Notes: generated by a model from the letters alone, not told the origin. A stretch of 64,000 nt of DNA from Brachynemurus nebulosus (GCA_035578155.1 JAPWDM010000022.1:1426001-1490000), one strand, 5' to 3'. Shown: positions 1 through 13,796, counted from the first letter of the stretch. Translations and numbers: made by a program.

Positions 1-286
1 ATCATCCGTCACCAAATAAATTTTATGGTAAAAGAAAAATTAGCACTCTAAATGACTTTAAAAACACGATTATTGACTTAAATCTTCAAAAATTTTCCGG
101 AAGAGAACCGGACCCCGTTTTCTTATGGGGTGGAGTACTCTGTACCCCCAAAACCCCCGGTAAGTTCGGCTGTCCCGTTTTGACTCTTCATCAATCTGGT
201 CACCTTAGTCATAGTAGCCCGCTCGTCCTTGAATGTAATCTCAAAGAACCTCATTTAAGTGTTCTTGCTTGTCCAAGAATTGAAGG

Positions 287-696
287 CAGTGGCGAAGCGA
301 GGGGGATGCAAGGGTTACCATCATGAACCGGGCGCCACTTTGAGAAGGGCGCCAAAAGCTAAAAGGAGGAGCGACAAAAGCTAATAGGAAGAACGCTGTT
401 ACTTTAAAATTTTTTGTTATATTGTCGTTAGACTTTTACTACGTGAAAGTGTAGGAAAATTACGAAATTTCTTCTAGGTTATGACTTCAAATATATATAG
501 ACACACAAACAAATCACTGGCAAAATAGGTAGTTAAAGCAACTTTTAGGGAAATATTTAAAATACTACAAGAAAGGATTTTTTCCGAAATTTTAATTAAA
601 TACACCGTTTCTCTACCTAAAATTTTTAAAATTTTAGAAGTGGGGCGCAAATAAAGTTTCATGCACCGGGCGCCAGTTATGTTCGCTACGTCTCTG
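287..696. mobile_element. hAT-type non-autonomous element, 410 bp
   Basis: The left end reads CAGTGGCGAAGCGAG and the right end, read inward, CAGAGACGTAGCGAAC, an imperfect terminal inverted repeat. The flanks are attgaagg (279-286) and attgaagc (697-704), a 7 of 8 match, which fits the 8-bp target duplication of hAT transposons. There is no transposase reading frame; the interior carries two GGGCGCC motifs near its ends. The superfamily assignment rests on duplication length and CAG...CTG termini and is an inference. Confidence 0.7.
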
Positions 697-704
697 ATTG
701 AAGC

Positions 705-2914
705 TATTCGATGCAACACCTAAATTATAATCAAACAGTAATTCTCTTTACTCTTTTGACCTCTTTTAAAACTGGCCTGAGTTGACGAACAAGCAATACG
801 AATCTGTATATCTAATAGAGAAACAGGTTTTGTGTCACCCTGAGTTATCAGAAATTGCTGAACTGATTTTTATGATAATAAGCTGTCTATGAAAAGATTT
901 GGAAGTGTAGATTTAACGAAATTCTTGCATATATACTTGAATTAAAATGTATAAAGGACAGGAATTGCGTTTGAAGATTTATTGATTAATTGTATAAAAA
1001 TTAATTTATATTTTTCAGGTTGTTACCTGAAATTAGCCATCAGAATCGAAATTTGACTTCACTTCTGTAATCGGGGAACCATGCTCTATCTCTATGATGG
1101 TTTTAAAGTTAGATTGCATAAGTATTCCGTTTTATCAATTTTAATATGGAATACTAAAAGTTGCTTAAAACTGGACCCATTTATTTTATTTTACTTCTCC
1201 TCTCCGAGAACTGTACCTACATATTGGACTTAAATAATTGTGTTTGTCGTAACACTATATATAATAAAATATTTGTAGGCTGATTTTTATGCAATTTACA
1301 AATTTCCCACATTTTCAATCCTTTAGGAGTACTTCATGTATTACTTACATTTCATTTGCACATTTTCTTTTATCTAATTTTTAAAATAAACAGTTTTTTT
1401 TCTATTGTATGTGCTGCTAAAATGTCATATGAATGTATATTTTTGAAAGGGAAATGTGTCAAATAAAATTTTGATATAAAATTACATATGTTTCAACGTA
1501 GGCACACATTTTAATCCACAGGAGATAATCAACATCTGTGACGGCACAACTAAATATAATTATGTATAAAAATTCAATTTAATTGATCACATAAGGCAAA
1601 AATACAGTAGGTGGTCATAGGGGTCATGATACCCCTTTGAACCGATACATATTCAAATTTTATTGTAGTTAATTTCATGACGTCAGTAAGTTTACTAAAA
1701 TATTTTACTATCGGTCATATTTCCAAAAGGGGCTTCATTATTTTGGTAGCAAAAATGAAAAGTTCATACCCGAATCACCCTAACTCAATCATAGTCGTTC
1801 TAATTCAAATCGCACCAATAAACTCTGATTTGACAAAAAAATTATTATTTTTTATTTTAGTAAAATACAATGCACATGTAGGTACACAATCCAGTTACCG
1901 CAAATACAATGATAGAATGATATAATTGAAATTGATTTATAAGTTTTAAAAGTCATTCTTTTTATTTTCAGCAAAACTAGAGACGTAGGACTACTAGAAA
2001 AATGATTTCTGTCCAATGGGCCCTATTTCTAAAAGAAAATTCGCAATCTTGATTCCAAAACTAAATAGCTCACACATAGATTTTCGAAATCATCTTTTAA
2101 TACTAGTATAGATGCCTACCTTTAAAATTTGCAATATCAAGAACTGCATTGTGAAATCTTTTTAAAAAAAATAATTCCTTCTTGATTTGCGAGCTGGAAC
2201 AAACAAAAATCCTAATCATATCATGTCTGCGCGTATTCTAACTTGGAAGCATAATTAACCGTGATTATTTTGCCCATAGTTATTTTATCGTGATTGTTTT
2301 CTCCTCGATTATTTAATCGCGGCACCAAATATTTAGAATATGTGTTGTCATGATTCCTTTATAGTTTTGTTATAAATCCTCTATAAAATGGAAACTCTAA
2401 CACTTACTAAACTTTTCTTAAACTACCATTAAATTACTGATAAACTATTTTATCTAAAGTTTAAACTACCTTACCTAAAATATGTAGATGTTTCGTTTCT
2501 TATTGGAATTAACAATACCTACCTAAGTACATATTTTTTTAGTATGTATTTATATTTTTTTTCGTTTGCAACTTTGTCTACAATGAACTTTAAATTTAAC
2601 CGTCACTGATTCATTCATCACATTCTACGTGCATGTAAATAGTTTTTTGTGTACATGTTTCTCTGTTCACAGAGCGTATTACAAGAAATGAATAATAAAT
2701 AGATATGAATGTAATAACATTTACGTTATTTTGTCTATTTTTAAAAACTGTGCGGTGTAAAATCAACACACAAACACAGAAAATGGACGTTTTATATGAG
2801 CATAAGCCCAGCGCAGCACAGCGGAATGAACAGTAACGTTGACTGCTTCATGCTGTGTAATCTTTTTCCTATCATACGATATTGGAACCCAGTATACGAG
2901 CTTTAAAATGTTAA
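705..2914. other. A+T-rich DNA without recognisable gene
   Basis: No reading frame here resembles a protein I know; the longest open frame (1677-1925 +) has low complexity and no motif. Positions 1040-1085 weakly resemble the end of repeat Y (see 18181-18676), sharing a 'cgaaatt.gactt...gggg' pattern, possibly a third decayed copy. Confidence 0.6.
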
Positions 2915-4464
<1,550 letters not shown>

Positions 4465-5190
4465 ATGCGTGCTGGAATCCGGACTGCTCGGCTAAGTTCG
4501 TTGGCCAGACACGTCGGATTTCCAGAAGTAGGTTTTTTGGCCATTTTTAGTGCTTTTTTGCAAAAGTTGGCTAGAATTCAAAAATTTTTCTAATTTTTTT
4601 TGACACCATCGAAAAGCGTCAAAAATTGCATAAGTTTTTAAAACATTGTACTAAGTGAACTAGCTTTTAAGAAAAATTAAGAAATTTGATGAATTTTTTT
4701 ACAATAAATGTTTCATCGTTTTAGCAATTATTTTCTAGATAAAACAAGTGCTAGTTAGTTATTCAATATGTATGTATTCTATGTGTTATAATAACAATGT
4801 CTCATCTTTTTAAATTAAAATTAGTCAGATTTTTTAAGAGTACGTTATGGAAAGGAAATTTTTGTGTGATGTCCTCATTTAGAGAGAAAATGTAATTTAT
4901 ATATATTTGCATACTTAGAAAAGAAATCTAAAACTATAGTTACGTAATGTAATAATATGTTGTTAAATGGATATATGCTACACTATATGAGATTCGTTAT
5001 GCCAAAAAGTGCCAAAAATTAACCACTGAACTAATTTTGAAAATTGTTTCACTATTAGAAAGCTAAAGTATTTTAAATGAATACAGGTCTTAGATGAGAT
5101 CCGCCAGTGCCCAATATTTGGAAATTCGCTATGTTATGCAGATGCTGCGACAGGGGTATTTGTTTATTCCAAATATTTATCTGTTAAATA
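4465..5190 (+). repeat. Repeat family X, copy 1
   Basis: This copy contains module A (gccagacacgtcggattt, near 4503) and module B (atgctgcgacaggggtatt, near 5140). Both modules recur at 34.0-34.3 kb, at 46.0/48.9 kb (split by another element) and inverted at 61.5-61.8 kb. Module A here is also a diverged direct copy of the palindrome arm at 3950-4083. No coding capacity is seen. Confidence 0.6.
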
Positions 5191-7454
5191 AAATTAACGA
5201 AAAATAATTAATATAAAAGAGTTGTTTTTGTACAACTCAAACTAAATTGAATTATGTATCTTGCTTGTTCACTTATATAACCGACATTTTTACTCAACTT
5301 ACTTTTCGTTATCGAAAATTATCGACACCGAGTTATGTTTCATAAATTAATTATAGTGATTTGATTTATACTCCATTAGTTCCACTAATCTGGTCAGCAA
5401 TAGAATATTTTCAAAAAAATTAGTTTTCGATGGTTTCCGTAAACGTTAACTTTAAATTGCAAATATCTCGTGAACGGTGCATCGTAGCTCAAAAATAACG
5501 AAACTTTTGAAGGCTTAAGCGAAGCAAATTGTGGATATTCCGCACATATTTAAACTGTCAAAACCTACTTTCCGTTATCGAAAATTATCGATATCGAAAA
5601 TAACGATATTTTTAAAATTTAAGTATTTAAATTTCTACATATTCGTTATCAGTTGTACTACAAAATTCTCTAAAATGTTAGGAGCTTTTATTTTCAGAAA
5701 AATATAAGTCAAACTGATAATTTTTCATTTTTCTTCTTATAAAAGTTATACTTTTCAATAAATGGACGTTTTTCTTTACATCATTCATCGTCTTGATATA
5801 CTTTTACATATTTACTTCGTTATACAACTCAAAAAGTGGTTTCAAATGGTGGGGCTAAATGTTAAAAAAATTTAAGTTAACACAGTAAAAATATTCGGCT
5901 GATTAAAATATTAACACATGTATTTAAACATATTTATGAATTTTAAATTTAATTTAATGAAAATATATACTTTTGTTGATACCAGTAAAATCCTTAAAAG
6001 CTCTTTTTCAAAACTTGTAAAAACTGGATTCGCCATCTTGTGAAATTGACAACGGTATGATGATATTGTTACTGCGCAATTGTCTTCCTCATTTAAATGA
6101 ACTATCATAACTATAATTTGTTTCATTTGTCTGTGTAGACAATCTACAGCACACTAACTTATTTTTATTTACTTTCCGGTTATTTAAAAAATGCAGTAAA
6201 CCAATGTTTTTTTTTTGTTTCACCTATTTCTTTTCTGTTTTTTATTTGTACTTCTACTATTTACTTACACTACTTTTGTACATAAAAATTGTTAGTTGTT
6301 TTTTGTTGAAATTGAAAATACAAATTACATAAATATTGTATTTAAAAGTTCTTTTATGAATGGCGCCGGAAATGAGTAATATGACGGTTTAAGATATTAT
6401 TAAACATTTCTGTTTTTAACACAGTTCAGTGAATAAAACATATAGCTGTTCAGTAGGTACCGGAAGTAGGTATTAAAGACGGATGTAAAATTGTAAAACT
6501 AAGTAATTGTCTTTGATTAAGGTGTGATGAGCACTGATTAATTTTTAATTCAATTAATGGCAATTCTATGTATTGCTCTTCCTTAATTTTCCTCGCATCG
6601 GTTGCTTTGATTATTGTTAGCGACATCCTTCATCAACAGAAGTATACAGTATTGTAAATAATAGTCACATTAAGTAATGCCAATACTTTTGATACTTTAC
6701 TTTTTAAGGTGTTTTTTTTTCCTAAAGTGTTCTATAACTCATAAATAATAGACACTCTCATATTTCCTTGTTTTGAATTTTCCCAAATAATACGATTTTT
6801 TTTCCAAACAAAATTTTATTAAATTTCCATTTAGCGTCTGGTAATTCTATACGATTACAACGATGTACGTAATTGCAATAACAACATTTGAATAATTTAT
6901 TTTCTGAAGAGAAATTTTTTATGAAAATAATTTTTGAATTTATTTTTTTTTATTTTTAATACTTTTTCTATACGATTTTCTTACTTTGATGTTCATATAT
7001 TAATTAATCATGTTTAAGTTATTTGTAAGATTGCCTACTTCTTTCTAAATTCTATGTGATGTCACTAATCGTATTAAATAGTCGTTGGATTATATTTTTC
7101 CTTGCAACTGACTAATATCTTTTTTCCTATATAGCATGTATTGATTGTTAGGTAACATTATGTACTAAGCTTTTTCGTATTTAAGTAACAGTTAAAATAA
7201 GAACTTATAATTAAATATTCTCTCGTTAACATACGCTGCTGCTATGAAATGAAATGACTATATCGAAAATATTCAATCATTTTGCACAACACTCAGTCAA
7301 TCCTTAAAATTCCTTCAGGCTCCAATCACTAAGAAACATAATACAATATGAATGAGCTAGAAGTATTCGAACAAAATTTATTCTCTGTAGAAGACCGATC
7401 ACACTTGTTCGGGTAATTGCATTATTGCACGAATATGTCATAAACCCATATTTA
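5191..7454. other. Mostly unassigned A+T-rich DNA
   Basis: Apart from the repeat Z copy at 5283-5620, nothing could be recognised. The open frame 5911-6126 (-) has no known motif. Positions 7200-7454 are the flank of the mariner derivative. Confidence 0.6.
5283..5620 (-). repeat. Repeat family Z (255-bp satellite-like), minus-strand copy
   Basis: Read on the minus strand it contains the block 'tcgataacgaaaagtagg' twice (near 5295 and 5575), with 'gcttcgcttaagccttcaaa' and 'cgagatatt' between. It therefore spans a little more than one unit of the tandem array at 22.5-23.2 kb. Confidence 0.75.
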
Positions 7455-7968
7455 TTAGGTGTACAACTAAATTCTACCCATTTTTTGCAAAAAAGCATGT
7501 AATCTTTTAAAAACAGCTTGTTGAATGACTTTTAACTTTTCTGCAAGTTGTTGTGTTTGCACAGAAGTAGTTCTTGAAATTCCTCGTTCCTGATTGTTGG
7601 AAACTCTAGAGCATAGTTTATCATTTAAACTGAAATCTCAATTTTTAAATTTCCGAAACCATTTTCGACACGTACCGTCATCAATAGCACTGTCACCATA
7701 AGTTGCACAGATTATTCTTTGAGCTTCAGCAGCACATTTTCCTTGATGAAATTCGTATAGAAGACAATGGCGGATATGCACACTATTTACTTCCATTTTC
7801 AACTCAATAAAAAAATTTATATATTGAAGATTAATATATTAAGAGCGTGGTGCATTTAAAGAGTAAAAACAGCTGTGTATGTGTATATGCATATTAATCA
7901 CTAACCTATAACCGGCTGTGAGATAACACCATCTTTTGAAAACGGGTAGGACTTAGTTGTACACCTAA
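7455..7968 (-). mobile_element. Deleted mariner-type element, 514 bp
   Basis: The terminal inverted repeat is TTAGGTGTACAACTAAATTC at the left; at the right, read inward, it is TTAGGTGTACAACTAAGTCC. Both ends are bordered by TA (7453-7454 and 7969-7970), the target duplication of Tc1/mariner. The interior keeps only the N-terminal part of a transposase on the minus strand; the whole catalytic region is deleted. Confidence 0.85.
7467..7796 (-). pseudogene. Mariner transposase, N-terminal HTH fragment
   Basis: Translation from the ATG at 7796 begins with M-E-V-N-S and continues IRHCLLYEFHQG, then ICATYGDSAIDDGTCRKWFR, the DNA-binding helix-turn-helix region typical of mariner transposases (normally about 345 aa). 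An in-frame TGA follows KFKN, near residue 53, and after the second half of the N-terminal region (QLAEKL, near residue 85) the frame runs into the right terminal repeat. The D,D(34)D catalytic domain is missing, so the protein is dead. The element would be mobilised only in trans, through its intact ends. The assignment to mariner is firm; the subfamily is not. Confidence 0.85.
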
Positions 7969-7970
7969 TA

Positions 7971-8663
7971 GTAATTATATTGTGTACCTAAGTGCAAGGG
8001 AAAGCGTGATAAATTTACCAAAACAAATTTTTCATCACTTATTGCCTACTTGAGTGTTTTAGTATGGATCAAGTAGTAGAATTTTTTTTACATCCGCGTC
8101 AAATTTGAATAAAGTTCGTCTTGATTGACTATAACTTGAGTCGTTACTTTAATTATGCCAGGATTCGTGTACCTACAGTAAGAAGTTGTTACTACACTCA
8201 GAGAAATTACACATCAAATATGTGTCCTCCCAACCAAATTGTATTGTCCTATATGAGCAACGAAATCATTTGGTTCTAGAAACAATATGAAATTTTTGGA
8301 ATTACATTGTTGTATTAACATATGGAAATTGTTAATTTTATCATTTCAATTGAGTTATTTCGTTCATACTAAATCGTTGTCACAACACACAATTTTAGTT
8401 AAATCAGCTATACAATACATACGCTTTAACAAGATTATCGTGTTGTATAATAAGGCGTTCAAACAAACAATAAAATAAAATAAGGAAGTGTAATCAAAAG
8501 CTGTCCAACATAGACAGGTGTCCAACATATGCAAAATACCTCATTTTTAAAAAGATCATCCACACTAATTTACAATATAATACACATTTAATTATTTATA
8601 TAAATATATAAATAATTAAATGTACATTATATTTTAATAAATACATCCGAATAAATGCAGGTT
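7971..8663. other. Unassigned A+T-rich DNA with a short palindrome
   Basis: The open frame 8287-8478 (+) has no recognisable motif. At about 8583-8625 a perfect or nearly perfect palindrome (arms acatttaattatttata) could form a hairpin. Confidence 0.5.
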
Positions 8664-8750
8664 CGTCCACTAGATCGACAGAGCGGCGCGGTACCGCCCC
8701 AGAGATCTTATTAATGTAAAAACCGCGCCGCTTTTCCGACCTAATGGACG
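8664..8750. repeat. G+C-rich hairpin element, 87 bp
   Basis: Left arm CGTCCACTAGATCGACAGAG followed by CGGCGCGG; right arm, read inward, CGTCCATTAGGTCGGAAAAG followed by CGGCGCGG. The arms are 27-28 bp with a few mismatches, and the spacer is about 30 bp. The composition is much richer in G+C than its surroundings. It may be a tiny MITE or a fragment of one; no clear target duplication. Confidence 0.6.
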
Positions 8751-8885
8751 CTCAGAATATGACGGCATTTATACCATTCAAGGCCTCTTTGGAGGGTTGT
8801 TGGTTTCTCGGCTACATTATTCTCGCACTCGTCACTAGATTCTTGGTTTTTTAGCTTTTCATAGAAAAGCTATTAATTTGGTTGA

Positions 8886-8912
8886 GTGACCGAAAATTTG
8901 AGAGAGGTGGTA

Positions 8913-8957
<45 letters not shown>

Positions 8958-9698
8958 CAACAATGGCGAATGGAACATGTCCACATCGTTCCAATAGTGC
9001 TCAGTGCCACCGGGGTCATTCCACACACACTACATAATAGTTTGAGCCTCTTGGGTCTCCCAAAATACACATATGTCACTATGCAAAAGGCAGTGATCAT
9101 AAACACGTGTCGTATAGTACGGAAGTTCCTCAGTAATACGAATCCGACTGCGATATGTGAAAGCACAAGACCTGCTTCTACTCCATCTGAGCCATCTACA
9201 GTGAGCGAACAATACACTGACACTCATCCAACTGACACACAACACACATACATAAACACACAATACACTAACACTGAAAGACAAACACTTAACACACATA
9301 CAGATCCAGATTCGTCTGATGGAGAGGGGGGATCGAACAACTGCCGCACTGTCACTGTTACCGCTCTGGTGCACAATCCTCCTCAATTCAATAACACACA
9401 AGGTCCGTCAACCTCTGTACCATCTAAACGCGCAGTTCCAGGAACACCCGATCTTAATGAGCAATTTGATGAACCAGAAAACATCTACACCAAGAAACGT
9501 AAAATAGAAAGACACATCCACACACATACACAAACACACACACAAACACAAACAGTCCTTTCCCTTCCCTCTGTCCCTACTCCTACCTACCATTTGAGGA
9601 CACGAAAACGAACTAGGCTTTCACAGCCCTCTGTCATTGAGCCAACATCTACGCTCCCACAAAAGTCTCACCGTACGACCCAGTGTACACCAAAATAG
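8886..9698 (+). pseudogene. LINE-like ORF, C-terminal fragment (open for 270 codons)
   Basis: After a poly-asparagine run at residues 10-21, encoded by an (AAT)n microsatellite, comes a block at about residues 33-83 with VHIVPIVLSATGVIPHTL and MQKAVIINTCRIVRKFLS. This pattern (P-I-V-x-x-x-x-G-x-x-P ... Q-K-A-V-x-x-x-T-x-R-I-V-R-K) is found at the C-terminus of many LINE Pol-like proteins annotated in arthropods. The remaining 190 residues are rich in T, H, N, P and S, with repeats derived from (ACACT) and (CA)n DNA. No reverse transcriptase or endonuclease is present, so it is a 5'-truncated remnant although the frame is open. A (TA)n tract follows it, as at the LINE at 26.3-27.3 kb. The family assignment is from memory and only moderately sure; the LINE clade is unknown. 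Confidence 0.5.
8915..8952 (+). repeat. (AAT)n microsatellite inside the LINE-like ORF
   Basis: About twelve AAT units translate as poly-asparagine in the open frame 8886-9698. Confidence 0.95.
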
Positions 9699-9804
9699 AC
9701 GAATAACACCTCGTTTCAAGTAGCAATAACAACAATATAGGGAGTGATGTGACAAACCAGTACTGTCCTACTGAGTAGTGAGCGCCAGGTTGGCGTAAAA
9801 GTAT

Positions 9805-10293
<489 letters not shown>

Positions 10294-10808
10294 TTTTTAT
10301 AACACCTGCTTCTAAAGTTCAATATTCGAGCGTTGTGTAGTGGGCGTAAAGAGCAGTTTTTTATATCATTGTAAAACAAATGACAGTAACTGTGCGCGAA
10401 AGTACAAGTGTGCGTGAAAGTAGCTAAAACTATGCGAGAAAATAATGATATTCATTTATCAATGATAATCATATTCAAATTAACATGGAAACGATCAACA
10501 AATTAATAAAAAAAACAGCAACGTTCTACAAATTAATAAAAATTGCTTAAAAATAATTAATTTTTTTCTCTCTATTAAACTTTAGAAGCCGTCGTTATAA
10601 AAAATTATGTTCGATACGTATGCGTAAAGAGAGGTATTCGGTAGGCTTAAATTGGGGCACTCGCTAAAGGGACTGACGTATACACAACGAGATCTCCTGC
10701 GCTTACGCACTCGATCTCGTTGTGTATACGTCAGTCCCTTAGACTCGTGCCCGAATTTAAGCCTACTAGAATACCTCTCTTTATGCATATGTATCGAAAA
10801 TAACTATT
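10294..10808 (+). mobile_element. 515-bp hairpin element, copy 1
   Basis: A second copy of exactly the same length lies at 23980-24494 in the opposite orientation; the two differ at scattered bases. The left part (10294-10605) is bounded by a subterminal inverted repeat (ataacacctgcttctaaagt, and near 10577 actttagaagccgtcgttat). The right part is a palindrome with arms of about 87 bp (10610-10798). Homology stops sharply at the same points in both copies, which supports a discrete mobile unit. I could not establish a target duplication, so the class is unknown. Confidence 0.75.
10610..10798. repeat. Palindrome with about 87-bp arms within the 515-bp element
   Basis: The arms begin TTCGATACGTATGCGTAAAG and end, read inward, TTCGATACATATGCATAAAG. 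The strongest core is the pair around 'gggactgacgtatacacaac'. The 68-codon open frame 10582-10788 (-) is a consequence of the palindrome, and a near-identical frame exists in copy 2. Confidence 0.9.
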
Positions 10809-11625
10809 TTTAAAAATTTTATTGCAATACTAACGTTTAATTGCTTTTAAAATTGCATAAAATTAAAAAAAATGGCTTTTTATGAAAAAACAAATGTACT
10901 GTTAGTCAGAGCTGTGTTGTTTTCTAAATGGACAACGATCAACGACAGGGAACTGACAGATGTCCAGTTTAAAAAATTTCGTAAAGTGACTTACAGTTTT
11001 AAAAATATAACACTGAACGAAATTTGTCAGTAGGACATTTGATTAAGCGTGGAATAAATCGTGCAAAGGGTGATAGAAATGTGACTGTGATTGCCGCGTT
11101 TTGTATACAAACCTCTCATATAAAAGACAAACTACATGAAATAAATGCAATAATATCTAAAAATGAAAAAAAAAATGGAAAAAAAATTTCTATATAATTT
11201 GTTCATGCAAGGCAGGTTTAAGAGAAAAATTTAGACATGCGGTGGCAATACTATTTTATTGTTATCGGTATTCACATTACTACATTCAAATAAAAATATT
11301 AAAAAAAAAATTTTGCAGAAAAAGAGATCAGTTAAAAGTTCTTTCATGTACGGACCAGTTCTTTCATGTACCGATCATCAGTGTTTTTCCAAATCTAAAA
11401 AAAATATTTTTATTCATGATTCAAGCACAAATTCGTCACACAATACTCAACATAAGCGTCCTAGATATATATTGAAAGATCCAACGACTGAGGAATATGA
11501 GAAAATACATACAAAAATAAAAGAAGAACTTGCGAAATCATATTTTTTTAATAAAAGATTATTTCTTTAAATTTTTTAATTCTTTTTTAATTTCTATTTC
11601 TAGCATTAATAGTTGGATTTTTAAG
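10809..11625. other. Unassigned DNA with weak open frames
   Basis: The open frame 11259-11570 (+, 103 codons, lysine-rich, ending KRPRYILKDPTTEEYEKI...) is not one I recognise. It may be decayed transposon coding sequence but has no motif I can name. Confidence 0.4.
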
Positions 11626-12213
11626 TTATGCTGCTCCTCTTTCCACTAGAACTCCTTCTCTATGCTTTTGCTTTCCGCGGCTCGTGCCTGCGGCACTGAC
11701 AGCAACATCACAGCTAACATTAGTTCCACAGTCAGCGGCAGATACTCGACCAACGCCTTTGGCTCCTTTTTCGGCAACTATTTTTTGGACCTTATTGGGA
11801 ACAGTTGGGAAACCAGTCTCGTCCATATTCCAAACACGATCACGCGAATAACTATACTGTTCGTACAGGTCTTCCAGCTGCTTGTAGAAATAATCGACGC
11901 TTTCCTTGTTGAAGCCTTTGATAGGCGACGCTGCTCTGTTGCGGCGTCCGAAGTCTGATGTTCGGGTAACGATTCATAAATCCGTAGTACCAATAAACTC
12001 CAGCCATTGTTGTCTTATAGCCCAAGAAATTGGCATTGCAATTTTCTCCCTCTTTCCAAATTCAAATGCCATCGTTCGTACTTCCGTAATAGTTAATCCT
12101 TGATTAATTTTGCTGGCAATTAAAATATAGCGCATCAAGGCATTTTCTTGTTTTTTCGTGAAAACCTGAAAATAATCATTTATATTAGATAGATATTCAT
12201 CCCACTCATTCAC
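11626..12213 (-). pseudogene. Pogo/Tigger-type transposase pseudogene
   Basis: Read on the minus strand, three frames together show the pattern of DDE_1 (pogo/Tigger) transposases. The first (12213 to 11974) includes ENALMRYILIASKINQGLTI, REKIAMPISW and QWLEFI. The second, in another frame, shows FMNRYPNIRLRTPQQSS. The third resumes with GFNKESVDYFY, then VWNMDETGFPTV containing the DETG motif around the first catalytic aspartate, then AVSAAGT. At least two frameshifts (near 11992 and 11933) separate them, and the sequence stops soon after AVSAAGT, so the other two catalytic acidic residues are missing. A GTAAGT-like site near 12263 might mark an old splice donor from a 5' exon. The family is firm; the element ends were not found. 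Confidence 0.8.
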
Positions 12214-13654
12214 GTAGACTAAATAAAAATATTTGCTTTAAAAAAATAACGACTGACTTACCGTTTTTACGCATTATCAAAATCAAGACCACAAAGAATA
12301 CTTTGAGTGTACCGTAACGGTCAGTTTTGACTGCCTCTAAGAACGGATTTTTTGGTTGGAATTTAAAATAACAATTGATTTTAAAGGAAAAAAGGATACA
12401 ATTATAAAATGATTTATTTAATCATGTATAAGCTACAGTCAGCATCCACTTAGCAGATAGAATTGCATTGTTATTGTTACTAGATACATAAATGTCACTT
12501 TTGACAGTTGTCAATGTTGGTAACCTGAAAAAAAAATTAAAAAAATATAATTACTAACATAAAATACTAAAAAGGGACATTTTAGGAACGATCGGAGAAA
12601 TAAAATCTACGAAAACGGAAGTTTGAGTTTGTGAGAGACAAGAAAACAGGGCACAAAGAAAAAGTAAAAAAAAGAAAAAAAGGACATTCTGGGTTTCGCC
12701 CGTAGAAAAGCAAAGAGCTCGGCTGGACAAAACTGTTAGTTTTGACGATTTTTTTTCAGACACGTGAGTTGTCCAGTGTAGAAGTATTTTTTGTAATTAT
12801 CGGCGGCAAGAGTTTAAAAGTTTGCGTTTAATTCCATACAAAGTAAAAATTAATTATTCAGTCACGGAAGTAGAAAGAGGAAATTTACGGCGAAGAACCG
12901 AATCGGAAGTTGCTTCCGATGGTGAAGGAACACATGGGCGGAGTCAAATATAAAGCAGCATATTGTGGTTGATTTACAGCCAGTACCGACTGTCCAGAGG
13001 GTCTACAACTAGTTCCGGTACCACGGGTGTTATTTTCTCGATTTTGGGTGGTTTACGTACCTGACGACGGGCGGCCGATTGTTGCTGGAATTGTATCCAA
13101 TTGACGCGAACGTTATTAGATATAAGTAACTTTACCTGGCTTTGCTGGTGGAACCAACACGAGGAAAACGTACATACCCCAACTTTAGATACAAAAAAAA
13201 AAAACAACAAGAATTCAGTTTTGTTTAAAATTTTTTTTATTTTTATTAATAAAGTCAGAATTTATATAAACCTTTGAAAACAAATAAAGTTAATTTTTTT
13301 TATTTACAAAATAACCTTAGTTATTATTAATTTATAAAATGTTCCTTAAATGGATTTCTGACAGATAGCTTATATGGCTTATATGGCAGTGGGGAAATAA
13401 CTATCTATGGTCAATTGTTATTGTAATTATTCAAGTTCGTGGTCCCGGGCGGCAAGCTAAGGAGCTCAAGTAGTAGGGATAAAAACTTAATTAAATAAAA
13501 TTAAAGTTCCAAATTCTATTAAATACATTAAGTAGCAACAACTAAATATCACACATTTTTTCCCCGGTTTTTTTGACACTCAAAAAAACCCGGGTGGCGC
13601 TCAACAGTAAATTACTAGCATTAATTAAATTTGTTAGTAAAAAACATGGGATCG
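12214..13654. other. Unassigned DNA; no recognised gene
   Basis: The open frame 12974-13210 (-, ...VNWIQFQQQSAARRQVRKPP...) is in a less A+T-rich patch (12880-13180) and could be decayed retroelement coding sequence, but no motif is clear. Near 13568-13595 a hairpin with ccggttttttt / aaaaaaacccgg arms is present. Confidence 0.4.
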
Positions 13655-13760
13655 TTGCTTTGTCACTCTTCACAACAAAAATCGTATAAACACGAGTCGA
13701 CTTTCGGCCATTACGCCATCCTCAGGTGAAAAACACAACTAAAAACTGTTCTCTTAGGCG
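13655..13760 (-). repeat. Solo Penelope-type terminal repeat remnant with hammerhead-like core
   Basis: On the minus strand 13693-13726 reads CTGAGGA, T, GGC, loop, GCC, GAAA. This is the conserved core of a hammerhead ribozyme (CUGANGA ... GAAA with a 3-bp stem II). Penelope-like elements are known to carry such motifs in their terminal repeats, and the same arrangement recurs in the Penelope-like element at 15.7-18.9 kb. No coding part of a Penelope-like element adjoins it. Confidence 0.45.
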
Positions 13761-13796
13761 AAGCTATTTATATTATAAAAATGAAGATACGAAAAG

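Noticed and set aside
8886..9698. Idea that the Asn-rich 270-codon frame is a host transcription factor
   Set aside because: The poly-Asn is an AAT microsatellite and the conserved block matches LINE C-termini.
10294..10808. Helitron interpretation of the 515-bp element
   Set aside because: No TC start or CTRR end preceded by the usual small hairpin, and insertion between A and T is not shown.
12974..13210. 78-codon frame in a less A+T-rich patch
   Set aside because: No known motif and no LTR, primer site or neighbouring pol was found; kept only as unassigned DNA.
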